Assembly (NCBI RefSeq): GCF_001864835.1
Contig: NZ_MJGI01000023.1
Location: 122,416 to 186,415 of the forward strand
DNA length: 64,000 nt
Reading direction: 5' to 3'
DNA from: Curtobacterium sp. MCBA15_001
GTDB taxonomy: Bacteria > Actinomycetota > Actinomycetes > Actinomycetales > Microbacteriaceae
The notes beneath the pieces are model-generated. The model had not been told where the DNA came from and did not search any database. It saw only the letters and a program-made list of their open reading frames with translations. The position numbers and the translations under genes were made by a program. Below, piece by piece: positions 38,013 through 47,085 of the stretch; within the stretch, counting starts at the first letter, position 1; every line of letters begins with the position of its first letter.

Positions 38013-38783
38013 TCAGTGCTCGTCGTCGGTGTGCACGCTGCCGGCACCGGTCCGACGCCCCGGACGTCGCAGCAACCGGACGGCATCGGGCCGGAGCCCG
38101 CGACCCCGACGCAGCAACGAGGCGAGCGTCGACTGCGGCTGCCACTCGCGGCCGTTCGGCAGCCCCCAGCCCCACCGCACCGCACCCCAGCGGAGCACGA
38201 GCGACAGCACCACGGCGGCGACGATCCCGATCGTGGGGGAGCCGAGCGCCGACGCGACGACCATCACCGCCGAGGCGGCGACGGCCACGGACGCGTAGAG
38301 CGCGTTCCCGCCGAACACCGCCGGCACGCGGCGCAGCAGCAGGTCACGCCCCACCCCGCCGCCCACCGCGGTGATCGTCCCCATGATGATCGCCGCGGGC
38401 CACTCGAGTCCGGCGTCGAACGTCCGCTGCACCCCGACCACCGCCCAGAACCCGATCACCGCGGCGTCCAGGAACGTGAAGAGGCGGTCCCACCCGCGTT
38501 CGGAGAACGACACGAGGAAGGCGACGAGTGCCCCGGCGACGGCGACCGGCACGTACAGCGGATCGGTCAGCGCGACGGGCGGCCCGTTCTGCAGCAGGAC
38601 GTCACGGAGCATGCCACCGCCGAGACCCGAGACGAACCCCACGACCAGGAACCCGAACAGGTCGAGGTCCATCGACCGGGCCACCGCGCCACCGAGCAGC
38701 GCGGACGCGAACACCCCGGCCAGGTCGAGCACGTTCGTGACGGCGGCCAGCCCGTCCGCCGAGAGGAAGTTCATGAGAACCAT
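38013..38783 (-). CDS. Trimeric intracellular cation channel (TRIC/UPF0126) family protein
   Basis: A 256-residue membrane protein with two repeats of three helices. The repeats show GLGGGMLRDVLLQNGPP and AVGGGVGRDLLLRRVPAVF, the glycine-rich kinks that line the pore. The tail is basic and cytoplasmic. The ATG at 38783 was chosen for its GTGGGG upstream; another Met lies 9 nt on. It diverges from efeU, and the iron box lies between the two genes, so iron control is possible. Confidence 0.9.
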   Translation of the reverse strand: MVLMNFLSADGLAAVTNVLDLAGVFASALLGGAVARSMDLDLFGFLVVGFVSGLGGGMLRDVLLQNGPPVALTDPLYVPVAVAGALVAFLVSFSERGWDRLFTFLDAAVIGFWAVVGVQRTFDAGLEWPAAIIMGTITAVGGGVGRDLLLRRVPAVFGGNALYASVAVAASAVMVVASALGSPTIGIVAAVVLSLVLRWGAVRWGWGLPNGREWQPQSTLASLLRRGRGLRPDAVRLLRRPGRRTGAGSVHTDDEH

Positions 38784-38821
38784 CAAACCCCACGCCACCG
38801 AGGTCGACGGGAGCACTGAGG

Positions 38822-38840
38822 TAAGGGTAGCCTTCCCTTC
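38822..38840. promoter_or_regulatory. DtxR/IdeR-type iron box before efeU
   Basis: TAAGGGTAGCCTTCCCTTC fits the consensus TTAGGTTAGCCTAACCTAA at about 13 of 19 positions, with the central TAGCCT intact. It ends 3 nt before the efeU ATG. With iron, DtxR-type repressors bind here and shut the operon down. Confidence 0.7.
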
Positions 38841-38843
38841 GTC

Positions 38844-40433
38844 ATGCTTGCCACCCTCGTCATCGGTCTCCGCGAAGGCCTCGAAGCCACGCTCATCGTC
38901 GGCATCATCGCCGCGTTCCTGCGCCGCAACCGCGCACCGCTGGCGCCGATGTGGACCGGCGTCGGGATCGCCGTCGCCCTGAGCATCGCCGTCGGCTTCG
39001 GGCTGCAGGCCGTCGAGCAGGCGCTGCCGCAGGCCCAGCAGGAGGGCATGGAGGCGGTGATCGGCATCGTCGCGGTCGTCTTCGTCACCGGGATGATCGT
39101 CTGGATGCGCACCCACGCGCGGCACCTCACCCGCGAGCTCGAGTCCAGCGCCGCCGAAGCGCTCGGCCGTGGCACCGCGTGGGCGCTCGCCGGCATGGCG
39201 TTCCTCGCCGTCCTGAAGGAGGGCTTCGAGACGTCGGTCTTCCTCCTCGCCACGTTCCAGGCCTCGAGCGACACCGGACTCGCCGCCCTCGGCGCGGTCG
39301 TCGGCATCGCCGTGGCGGTCGCCGTCGGGTGGGGCATCTACACCGGCGGCGTGCGGCTCGACCTGGGCAGGTTCTTCACCGGCACCGGCGTCTTCCTGGT
39401 CTTCGTCGCCGCGGGCCTGGTGCTGACCGTGATCCGTCGGGCGCACGAGGCCGGCTGGATCGTCATCGGACAGCAGCCCACGCTCGACCTGCGCTGGCTC
39501 GCGCCGAACGGCTCCGTCCAGGGCGCCCTGGTCACCGGGGTGCTCGGCATCCCGCCGGACCCGCGGGTCATCGAGGTGCTCGGCTGGGTCCTCTACGTCG
39601 TCCCCGTCCTGGCGATCTCCCTGTGGCCGCGCGCGTGGCGCCCGACCCCCGCGCGCGTCCCCGCCGTCCGCGGTGGGATCGCCGCGACCCTCGCAGTCGC
39701 TGCCGCCGTGCTGGCGATCGCGGTGCCGACCGGCGGCGTGCGGGTCCCGGACGCCGTCGCGGTGACGGGGGACGCCACGTCCGCCACGGCACAGGTCGAC
39801 GGGGCGAGCGCGGTCCTCACGACCACGGGCCACGGCCGGGAGGCCCGGGTGGACTTCCCGGCATCGACCCACCGCAGCGTCACCCGCGCCGGGATCGCGG
39901 CCGACCGCTGGCGCGCGACCCGCGACGACGGCACCGACGGCGAGCCCGCCTCGCTGACGCTCGACGACCTGGTCGGGATCTTCGGCCGCATCCCCGTCGG
40001 CATCTCGCCCTCCACGAACCCCGGCCCGTTCCGAGCCACCTGGTCGGTGTCGACGACGACGACGCTCTGGACGGCTGGTGGTGGGGTCCTGGACGCGACC
40101 AGCGACCAACGCTCGGTGCTCACGCTGCGTGGTGGGGGCCTCCCGTCCGCGCGCACCACATCGGTCGACCGCACCGTCTTCGCCGTCCCGGACGCCCGGG
40201 TCCAACGGACCGCCGCCGCCGTGGCGGCCGCGGAACGCCGCACCGTCGAACTCGCGCTCTGGAAGGCCTGGTTGCCGATCGCCCTCGGCGTCGCGGCCGC
40301 CGTCCAGCTCGCCCTCGCCCTGCGCGACCGTCGCCGTCTGGCGAGGCCGACGCAGCACGACCCCGTACCCGTCCCTGCCCGCGGACCGCCCGCCGGGGAC
40401 CCGACAAGGAGCACCGCCCATGCAGTTCGTTGA
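38844..40433 (+). CDS. efeU: EfeU-type iron permease (FTR1 family) with C-terminal extension
   Basis: A 529-residue membrane protein. The two iron-binding motifs of FTR1 permeases are REGLEA (10-15) and KEGFET (125-130). Seven helices occupy residues 1-270. After about 270 it has an extra 250 residues: an extracellular Ala/Val/Thr-rich domain and a last helix (ALWKAWLPIALGVAAAV). The stop overlaps efeO by 14 nt. It forms the iron importer EfeUOB with the next two genes, under an iron box. Confidence 0.93.
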   Translation: MLATLVIGLREGLEATLIVGIIAAFLRRNRAPLAPMWTGVGIAVALSIAVGFGLQAVEQALPQAQQEGMEAVIGIVAVVFVTGMIVWMRTHARHLTRELESSAAEALGRGTAWALAGMAFLAVLKEGFETSVFLLATFQASSDTGLAALGAVVGIAVAVAVGWGIYTGGVRLDLGRFFTGTGVFLVFVAAGLVLTVIRRAHEAGWIVIGQQPTLDLRWLAPNGSVQGALVTGVLGIPPDPRVIEVLGWVLYVVPVLAISLWPRAWRPTPARVPAVRGGIAATLAVAAAVLAIAVPTGGVRVPDAVAVTGDATSATAQVDGASAVLTTTGHGREARVDFPASTHRSVTRAGIAADRWRATRDDGTDGEPASLTLDDLVGIFGRIPVGISPSTNPGPFRATWSVSTTTTLWTAGGGVLDATSDQRSVLTLRGGGLPSARTTSVDRTVFAVPDARVQRTAAAVAAAERRTVELALWKAWLPIALGVAAAVQLALALRDRRRLARPTQHDPVPVPARGPPAGDPTRSTAHAVR

Positions 40434-41643
40434 GCGCACCGTCCGACCCCTGACCGTGTTGGGCGGCCTCGGCGTCGTCACCGCCCTGGCCCTGACCGGG
40501 TGCGCAGCCACCCCGTCGTCCGGGACGGACGACGCCACCCCCGGCAAGGTCGCGCGGGTCTCGATCACGCTGACGAACGACGGCTCGGACAAGTGCGCGG
40601 TGTCGACCACGAAGGTCCCCGCCGGACCCGTCACGTTCACCGTGAAGAACGAGTCCTCGACCGCGATCACCGAGGTCGAACTCCTGCAGGACCAGCGCAT
40701 CTTCGGCGAGAAGGAGAACCTCGCGCCGGGTCTGGCCGCAGTGTCGTTCACCAGCACGCTCGGCGGCGGGAAGTACCAGGTGTACTGCCCCGGAGCCGAC
40801 ACCGAGCTCACCGACTTCACCGTCACCGGCAAGGCCGCGTCGAGCGCGAACAGCAGCGCCTCGACGCTCCTGCAGCAGGGCGCGAAGGGCTACGGCGACT
40901 ACGTCGACGCCCAGGTCGGCGACATGGTGACCGCGGTCCAGCAGCTGCAGAAGGACGTCGACGCCGGTGACCTCGACGCTGCCAAGAAGGACTACGCCGA
41001 CGCCCGCCCGTACTACGAGCACGTCGAGAGCGACGTCGACGGCTTCGTCAAGAAGGGCTTCAAGGCCACCGACAACGCCGGCAACCTGGACTACCTGATC
41101 GACATGCGCGCGTCGAACCTCGACCCCGAGGTCGGCTGGAGCGGGTTCCACGCCGTCGAGCGCGACCTGTTCGAGGGCGGCGCGATCACCGACGCCACGA
41201 AGAAGACCGCGTCCGACCTGACCGCGAACGTCGAACTGCTCGCCAAGCTCGTGCCGACGCTGGACTACAAGCCCGAGGACCTGGCGAACGGTGCCGCCGG
41301 CCTGCTCGAGGAGGTCCAGTCGAACAAGATCTCCGGCGAGGAAGAGGCCTACAGCCACATCGACCTGGTCGACCTCGCGGCGAACGTCGAGGGTGCGCGA
41401 CAGGCCTTCGCCTACCTCAAGCCGGGGCTGACGAAGACCGACCCGACGCTGACCAAGCAGATCAGCACGCAGTTCGACCAGACGAACACGCTGATGGACG
41501 GCTTCCGGAACGCCGGCGACCTCGGCGGGTTCGACAGCTGGACCGACGCGACGAAGGCCGAGCACGCGAACGCGATCTCGCAGCAGGTCCAAGCGCTGCA
41601 GGACCCGCTGTCCCGCCTGGCCGAGAAGGTCGCCACCGCGTGA
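40420..41643 (+). CDS. efeO: EfeO iron-binding lipoprotein (cupredoxin plus M75 domains)
   Basis: A 407-residue lipoprotein, lipid-anchored at Cys28 (ALALTGCAA). An N-terminal cupredoxin-like domain (about 45-135, with GGGKYQVYCPGA) is followed by an M75 peptidase-like domain that holds the metal motif HxxE in GWSGFHAVERDLFEGG. It hands iron to EfeU. AAGGAG precedes the ATG, and the gene overlaps both neighbours. Confidence 0.93.
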   Translation: MQFVERTVRPLTVLGGLGVVTALALTGCAATPSSGTDDATPGKVARVSITLTNDGSDKCAVSTTKVPAGPVTFTVKNESSTAITEVELLQDQRIFGEKENLAPGLAAVSFTSTLGGGKYQVYCPGADTELTDFTVTGKAASSANSSASTLLQQGAKGYGDYVDAQVGDMVTAVQQLQKDVDAGDLDAAKKDYADARPYYEHVESDVDGFVKKGFKATDNAGNLDYLIDMRASNLDPEVGWSGFHAVERDLFEGGAITDATKKTASDLTANVELLAKLVPTLDYKPEDLANGAAGLLEEVQSNKISGEEEAYSHIDLVDLAANVEGARQAFAYLKPGLTKTDPTLTKQISTQFDQTNTLMDGFRNAGDLGGFDSWTDATKAEHANAISQQVQALQDPLSRLAEKVATA

Positions 41644-42905
41644 GCGGGGTCTCCAGGCGCGGGCTGTTCGGGGCCGGACTCGCGGCGGCCGGTGCGGGCG
41701 TCGGCGCCGCGGCCGGTGTCGCCGGTGCCACCGCGGCCACGGGCGTCGACCCGTTCAGTGCGGCGGCGAACGGCGACGAGTCGATCGACCTGTCGCTGGC
41801 GCACCCGTTCTACGCGACCGCCGCCCGGCAGCCGCAGGGTGGCATCCGGACCGACCCGCAGCGCTACTGCGTGTTCATGACGTTCGACCTGTCGACCTCG
41901 GTCACGACGGACCTGCAGGTGCTGCTCGCCCGCTGGTCGGCCTCGATCGCCCAGCTGCAGGCGGGCAAGACCGTCGGCTCCGTCGAGCCCGCCCACGGTG
42001 ACGGCGTCGGCGCGGACACCGGCGAGGCGCTCGACCTCGGCCCGGCGTCCCTGACGGTGACGGTCGGCCTCGGCCCCGGGGTGTTCGACGAGCGCTTCGG
42101 GTTGGCGTCCTCGCGGCCCGCGTCACTCGCGGCGATCCCGGCGCTGCCGAGCGACCGGCTGCAGGACGGCCTCACCGGCGGTGACCTGTCGCTCCAGGCG
42201 TGTGCCGACGACCCGCAGGTGGCGTACCACGCGGTGCGGGACCTGGCGCGGATCGCCCGGGGCACCGCGACCGTCCGCTGGACCGTGCTCGGGTTCGGGC
42301 GCGCGTCGGCCGGACCGTCGCAGACGACCCCGCGCAACCTGATGGGCTTCAAGGACGGCACCCGCAACATCACCACCGACGCGGACTACGACGAGTTCGT
42401 CTGGCTCGACGACGACGCGGGGTGGATGGCCGGCGGGACGTACCAGGTCGTGCGCAAGGTCCAGATGAACATCGAGATCTGGGACGCGGACGTCGTGAGC
42501 GACCAGCAGCGGGTGTTCGGCCGGACGAAGATCGAGGGCGGGCCGCTGTCCGGCGGGTCCGAGCACGCGACGCCGGACTTCCACGCGGCGGCGGCGTCGG
42601 GCGGCGGCACCGCGATCGACCCGCGGTCGCACGTGGCCCTGGCGGCGCACGAGAACAACGACGGCGTGAAGATCCTGCGCCGGGGCTACAACTACACGGA
42701 CGGGCTGAACCAGTACGGGCAGCTCGACGCGGGGTTGTTCTTCGCGGCGTACATGAACGACCCGGAGCACTTCACCCGGATCCAGCGGCGGCTCGGCGCG
42801 GTCGACCGGCTCAACGAGTACATCGCCCACATCGGGTCCGCGGTGTTCGCGGTGCCGCCGGCGCCCCGCGCAGGGTCGTACATCGGCGAGCAGCTCTTCC
42901 GCTGA
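41640..42905 (+). CDS. efeB: EfeB Dyp-type heme peroxidase (deferrochelatase)
   Basis: A 421-residue peroxidase. The twin-arginine signal SRRGLFGAGLAAAGAG starts at residue 5, so it is exported folded with its heme. The Dyp motif GFKDGTRN supplies the distal Asp, and HVALAAHENN and LRRGYNYTDG fit the proximal side. EfeB removes iron from heme or oxidises Fe2+ for import. GTG start overlapping the efeO stop (GTGA). Confidence 0.93.
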   Translation: MSGVSRRGLFGAGLAAAGAGVGAAAGVAGATAATGVDPFSAAANGDESIDLSLAHPFYATAARQPQGGIRTDPQRYCVFMTFDLSTSVTTDLQVLLARWSASIAQLQAGKTVGSVEPAHGDGVGADTGEALDLGPASLTVTVGLGPGVFDERFGLASSRPASLAAIPALPSDRLQDGLTGGDLSLQACADDPQVAYHAVRDLARIARGTATVRWTVLGFGRASAGPSQTTPRNLMGFKDGTRNITTDADYDEFVWLDDDAGWMAGGTYQVVRKVQMNIEIWDADVVSDQQRVFGRTKIEGGPLSGGSEHATPDFHAAAASGGGTAIDPRSHVALAAHENNDGVKILRRGYNYTDGLNQYGQLDAGLFFAAYMNDPEHFTRIQRRLGAVDRLNEYIAHIGSAVFAVPPAPRAGSYIGEQLFR

Positions 42906-42927
42906 CCCGCGCGGGCGTCAGCGCGGG

Positions 42928-43035
42928 CGCACAACACGCCGCTCAGTTCCGCCGAGGTCGCACGAAGTGTCGCCCGCCGGCGCCACGGGCGGCAGTTCGT
43001 GCGACCTCGGCGACCCGCGGACGGCGCGTTGTGCG
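42928..43035. repeat. Two-layer inverted repeat after efeB
   Basis: The outer arms CGCACAACACGCCG (42928-42941) and CGGCGCGTTGTGCG (43022-43035) differ at one pair. The inner arms GCCGAGGTCGCACGAA (42951-42966) and complement (42996-43011) are perfect. The rest of 42906-43399 has no gene; GGACGCC repeats three times near 43254-43275. Confidence 0.8.
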
Positions 43036-43324
43036 ACGTCGGCGGGCACAGCGGGCACGGGGGAGTGTGGATGGGTGTCCTCCGCCGTTTCCCTGGAGAC
43101 GGAGGACACCCGCGCCACGGAGTCACGCGAAACGGAACCACCGCTCGCGAAGAGAGGCGACCCAGCGTGGCGCGTCGCGGGGCGACAGGGCCGAGGTTAC
43201 CCGCCGTACCCGCAGAACGACAGGGATCGGCCGCGAACGGATACGCCCGGAGCGGACGCCGGACGCCGGACGCCGGACCCCGGACCCTGAACCCCAGCGC
43301 GAAGGACAGGACGCAGGACGCACC

Positions 43325-43383
43325 ACGCCCCCGACCCGTCGGGCACCGTGCGACGTGCACGGTGTCCGGACGGACGGGGGCGT
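43325..43383. terminator. Terminator hairpin of the 5'-nucleotidase gene
   Basis: ACGCCCCC (43325-43332) pairs with GGGGGCGT (43376-43383), with ACCGTGC/GCACGGT inside. It sits 17 bp past the stop of the minus-strand nucleotidase gene. Confidence 0.7.
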
Positions 43384-43399
43384 TGCGAGGAGTCAGGCC

Positions 43400-45694
43400 T
43401 CAGGCGCGAGCGCGACGGCGACGAGCGACCACCATCGCGGTGATGCCGGCGAGCAGCAGCAGCCCGGCGACGAGGGCCGGAGCGGCGAGCTCGGCACCCG
43501 TGTAGGCCAGGTTGCCCGCGCCGCGCGGGGTGGTCCCCGATGCACCAGCACCGACGACACCACCAGCACCAGCACCGGCGCCGTCACCAGCACCACCACC
43601 GGCGACCGGACCGGTGCCCGGGTCGGTCCCGGGGTCGGTGCCCGGGTCACCCGGGTCGACCGCCACCGCGAGCGGGACGGTCACGGGGAGCACGATGCGC
43701 GCGCTGCCGACGGTCACCACGAGCGGCTCGTCCGTCGTCGCAGCGGCGGTCACATCGGCCAGCGTGGACACGTCGGCGGCACGAGCAGCCGGAGCAGCCG
43801 CCGTCGTGGTCGGGACGGTGAAGTCGAGCGACGCCCGACCCTGCTCGTCCGTGGTGTCGACGATCGTCGGGTCGATGTCCGCCGTCGCGAGCACCTGGTC
43901 ACCGGCACTGACCGAGACCGTCGTGGGCTGGCCCGCCGCGCTGCTGAACACCAGCGAGGACAGGTCCATGTGGATCGCGTCGCCCGGCTGGAACCCGCCC
44001 GCGGGCGTCGGCGTCATCTGCACGCCGACCGAGCGCTGGTCGTCGGCGACGATGCGGTCCTTCTGTGCCTGGAAGTAGGCGACCTGGGCCTCGAGGTCGA
44101 CCGTGCCGCTGTCCTGCTTGGCGGCGGCGCTGGTGAAGGCGGTGAAGTTGTCGCCACCGGACGCCAGGAACGAGTTGACCGTGACCTTGTACGTGGTCGC
44201 GGGGTCGATCGGTGCACCGTTCAGCGTCATCGAGGTGATGTGCGACCCACTCGCGGCCTTCGGGTCGTACGTGTAGGAGAAGCCCTCCGAGACGCCGAGC
44301 TTCAGGAACGGACGGGTCAGACCGGCCGGCTGCCACTGCTGTTCGAGCGCCTGCTCGATCTGAGCGCCCGTCAGGTCGAGGACGACCAGGGTGTTCGCGA
44401 ACGGCTGGACGACGGCGGCTTCCTTGTAGGTGACCGGTCCGCCCGCCAGGTCGGCACGCAGGCCACCCGGGTTCATGAAGGCGATCTGGGCCCCCTGGCG
44501 CGCCTCGGTGGCGCTGCGCTGGACCTCGGCGACGAAGTTGCCGAGCGTGGACTCGCCACCGCGGTTCTCGCTGCCGTTCGTCTGCACCGCGCGGCGCATG
44601 TCGACGTCGGTCGTCCCGAGCTCGACGGCACCGAGTTCGTCGGCCTTGGTGACCGCTGCGCTGACGGTGGCGGCGACCCCGGCGTCCGGCGCGAACGCAC
44701 CCGTGGTACCGGAGATCAGCGGGATGTTGTCGCCCGTCGCGGTCACGGCGCCGTCAGCGGCGACCGTGAGCTGCAGGTGTCCGAGGTTGAAGCCGTACGA
44801 CCCGGTCTGGATCACCGGACGCGGCACCGTGCCACCGGTCGGGACGACGTTGTGCACGTAGGTCTGGTGGGTGTGTCCGGACAGGATCGCGGACACGTCC
44901 GGGGTCACGCCACGCACGGCCTTGGCGAAGGCACTGTCGCCGGACAGGTCGCTGACCGCGCTGGTCTCGGCGCCGTCGTGCACGATGAGCACGAGCGCGT
45001 CGGCCTCGCCGTTGTCCGGGTTGCCGTCCTTGAGCTGCGCGGCGACGGCGTTCACGGACGAGGTGATGTCGGCCATCCGCAGCGTCGAGATGCCGTCGGG
45101 GCTGACGAGTCCGGTCAGGTCGACGGTCGCGCCGATGAAGCCGACCTGCTTGCCGCTGATCTCCTTGACCGAGTACGGCTTGAACGCGGGCTGGCCCGTC
45201 GTGGTGTCGATGATGTTCGCGGAGATGTAGTCCCACTTCGCGTTCCGGGCACCGTCGGGCCCGATGACGCGGTCCTGCAGGTCGGAGCGCCCGCCGTCGA
45301 GCTCGTGGTTGCCGATCGCGCTGACGGACAGGTCCATCGCGTTGAGCACGTCGATCGTCGGCTGGTCCTTCTGGATGAAGGACTCGAACGTCGAGGCGCC
45401 GATGTTGTCGCCCGCGCTCACGAATGCCGATCTGGTGGGGTCGTCCCCGCGGAGCTGCTTGAGCGCCCCCGCGAGCACGGCGGCGCCCGCGGCGTCACCG
45501 GCACGCGCGGTCGGCGTGCTGATGGACTGCGCGATGCGTCCGTGGAAGTCGTTGACGTCGTAGATGTCGATCGTCGTGTCGCCCTCGGCCGCGGTGGCGG
45601 CGGAGGGGACGGACAGGGCGACGAGGACGCCGGCGGTGGCCAGGGCGGCTCCGGCTGCGATGCCGCGCCGTCGGGAGGTCGGTTTCGTGTTCAT
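43400..45694 (-). CDS. Cell-wall-anchored 5'-nucleotidase/metallophosphoesterase
   Basis: A 764-residue exported enzyme. The signal peptide contains SRRRGIAAGAALATAG and ends near ATAAEG. The two-metal phosphoesterase motifs are DVNDFHGR, GDNIGAS, GNHELDGG and SGHTHQTYVH. The 5'-nucleotidase C-terminal domain follows, with ESTLGNFVAEV and MNPGGLRADL. The end has a Gly-rich linker, LAYTG (729-733), a hydrophobic helix and RRRR, a sorting signal of the LAxTG type used by class E sortases. It probably releases phosphate and nucleosides outside the cell. Confidence 0.92.
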   Translation of the reverse strand: MNTKPTSRRRGIAAGAALATAGVLVALSVPSAATAAEGDTTIDIYDVNDFHGRIAQSISTPTARAGDAAGAAVLAGALKQLRGDDPTRSAFVSAGDNIGASTFESFIQKDQPTIDVLNAMDLSVSAIGNHELDGGRSDLQDRVIGPDGARNAKWDYISANIIDTTTGQPAFKPYSVKEISGKQVGFIGATVDLTGLVSPDGISTLRMADITSSVNAVAAQLKDGNPDNGEADALVLIVHDGAETSAVSDLSGDSAFAKAVRGVTPDVSAILSGHTHQTYVHNVVPTGGTVPRPVIQTGSYGFNLGHLQLTVAADGAVTATGDNIPLISGTTGAFAPDAGVAATVSAAVTKADELGAVELGTTDVDMRRAVQTNGSENRGGESTLGNFVAEVQRSATEARQGAQIAFMNPGGLRADLAGGPVTYKEAAVVQPFANTLVVLDLTGAQIEQALEQQWQPAGLTRPFLKLGVSEGFSYTYDPKAASGSHITSMTLNGAPIDPATTYKVTVNSFLASGGDNFTAFTSAAAKQDSGTVDLEAQVAYFQAQKDRIVADDQRSVGVQMTPTPAGGFQPGDAIHMDLSSLVFSSAAGQPTTVSVSAGDQVLATADIDPTIVDTTDEQGRASLDFTVPTTTAAAPAARAADVSTLADVTAAATTDEPLVVTVGSARIVLPVTVPLAVAVDPGDPGTDPGTDPGTGPVAGGGAGDGAGAGAGGVVGAGASGTTPRGAGNLAYTGAELAAPALVAGLLLLAGITAMVVARRRRARA

Positions 45695-45766
45695 CGTCAC
45701 CGAACCTAGGAGGACCCACAGACAACCCGCCAGGGTCCGGCCGCACACGTCACGAGTTGTTCACAT

Positions 45767-45830
45767 GACGGACGGGAGGCGCGGTGCAAGTGACCGGACC
45801 CGGTCACCTGCACCGGGCCTCCAGTCCGTC
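45767..45830. terminator. Family A palindrome after the Gfo/Idh/MocA gene
   Basis: GACGGACGGGAGGC (45767-45780) mirrors GCCTCCAGTCCGTC with a mismatch, and GTGACCG/CGGTCAC extends the stem to nearly 30 bp. It lies 13 bp past the oxidoreductase stop. Confidence 0.75.
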
Positions 45831-45842
45831 TCCAGCGAGCGG

Positions 45843-47000
45843 TCAGGCGATCGCACCCCACCTGCCGTCGGCGGCGCTGGCGACCACGGCGTCGATGACC
45901 CGGGCGGACCGTGCGCCGTCGGCGAAGGTCGGCAACCCGTCGGGCGCGACCCCGGTGCGGACCGCGGTGTAGGTGTCGACGACGAAGGCGGCGAACGCGT
46001 CGAGGTACCCCTGCGGGTGCCCGGCCGGCACGATCGCCAGGCGCCGCTGGTCGGGGGAGCCCTGTGCCGGGTCCCGCACGACGATCTGCGCGCCGGTGTC
46101 GTTGCCGAACCACGCGGACTCGGGCTGCTCCTGGTCGAAGGCGGCGGACCCCCGGGTGCCGTCGACCTCGAACCAGAGCCGGTTCTTGCGACCGGCGGCG
46201 ACCTGCGAGATGACGACGTTGCCGATCCGGCCCTGCTCGGTGCGGAACGTCGCGACGGCGGTGTCCTCGGTCGTGACCTCGGCACGGGTGTCGGCGTCGG
46301 CGATCGGGTCCGGGTCGGGCGACCCGGAGAACGACGGACCCGACGCCGCCGGCCGGGTCGGGTAGACGATGTCGGTCGCGGCGCTGACGGACCGGAAGGG
46401 CTCGCCGATGACGAACTCGACCAGGTCGCACCAGTGCGAGCCGATGTCGGCGAAGGCCCGCGACAGGCCGCCGGAGCCGGCGTCGACCCGCCATGACGAC
46501 GAGTCCTCGTCGAGCATCCAGTCCTGCAGGTAGTGGCCGTGGACGGCGAGCAGCCGCCCCAGGTCCCCGTCGGCGATGCGCGTCCGGACCTCGCGCACCA
46601 TCGGGTGGAAGCGGTAGACGAACGGCACGGTGGCGACGACCCCGGCCTCGGCGGCGGCGCGTTCGAGCTCGCCGGCCTGCTCGCTCGAGACCGCGAGGGG
46701 CTTCTCGCACACGACGTTGATGCCCGCGCGGATCACGGCGAGTGCCTGGGGATGGTGCTGGTCGTTCGGCGTGCAGACGTGCACCACGTCGGGGGCGTCG
46801 GCGATCACCTCGTCGAGCGAGGCGTAGCCGCGGGGCAGGTCCAGCTGTGCGGCGACCTGGGCGGACCGCTCGGCGGTGCGGCCGAGGATGCCGAGCACGT
46901 CGGCCCCCGCGGCCCTGGCGGCGCGCACGTGCACGGCGGCGATCATGCCCGTGCCGACCACGACGACGCGCAGTCGTCGTCCGGTGTCCTCGCTCGTCAT
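45843..47000 (-). CDS. Gfo/Idh/MocA-family oxidoreductase (second)
   Basis: A 385-residue dehydrogenase. The nucleotide motif VVGTGMIAAVH is at 15-25, the catalytic motif is INVVCEKPLAVS, and the C-terminal domain has AFADIGSHWCDL with the active-site Asp/His. GAGGGAG precedes the ATG. It stands alone and faces zwf across 85 bp; its sugar substrate is unknown. It is related to the product of 29420 but not closely. Confidence 0.92.
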   Translation of the reverse strand: MTSEDTGRRLRVVVVGTGMIAAVHVRAARAAGADVLGILGRTAERSAQVAAQLDLPRGYASLDEVIADAPDVVHVCTPNDQHHPQALAVIRAGINVVCEKPLAVSSEQAGELERAAAEAGVVATVPFVYRFHPMVREVRTRIADGDLGRLLAVHGHYLQDWMLDEDSSSWRVDAGSGGLSRAFADIGSHWCDLVEFVIGEPFRSVSAATDIVYPTRPAASGPSFSGSPDPDPIADADTRAEVTTEDTAVATFRTEQGRIGNVVISQVAAGRKNRLWFEVDGTRGSAAFDQEQPESAWFGNDTGAQIVVRDPAQGSPDQRRLAIVPAGHPQGYLDAFAAFVVDTYTAVRTGVAPDGLPTFADGARSARVIDAVVASAADGRWGAIA

Positions 47001-47085
47001 GGGTGCTCCCTCGCGCCGTGCGTCGTCCTCCACAGTATTGGAACCGGCCGTCCGTGCACCGGAACCGGTGGGTACGGTCTGGGGC

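Noticed and set aside
43250..43290. Short GGACGCC tandem repeat
   Set aside because: Three units in a very GC-rich spacer are not enough to call a meaningful repeat.
42200..45709. A 1169-codon plus-strand open frame over efeB and the nucleotidase gene
   Set aside because: It crosses two real genes and an intergenic palindrome, with no recognisable domain and biased residues.
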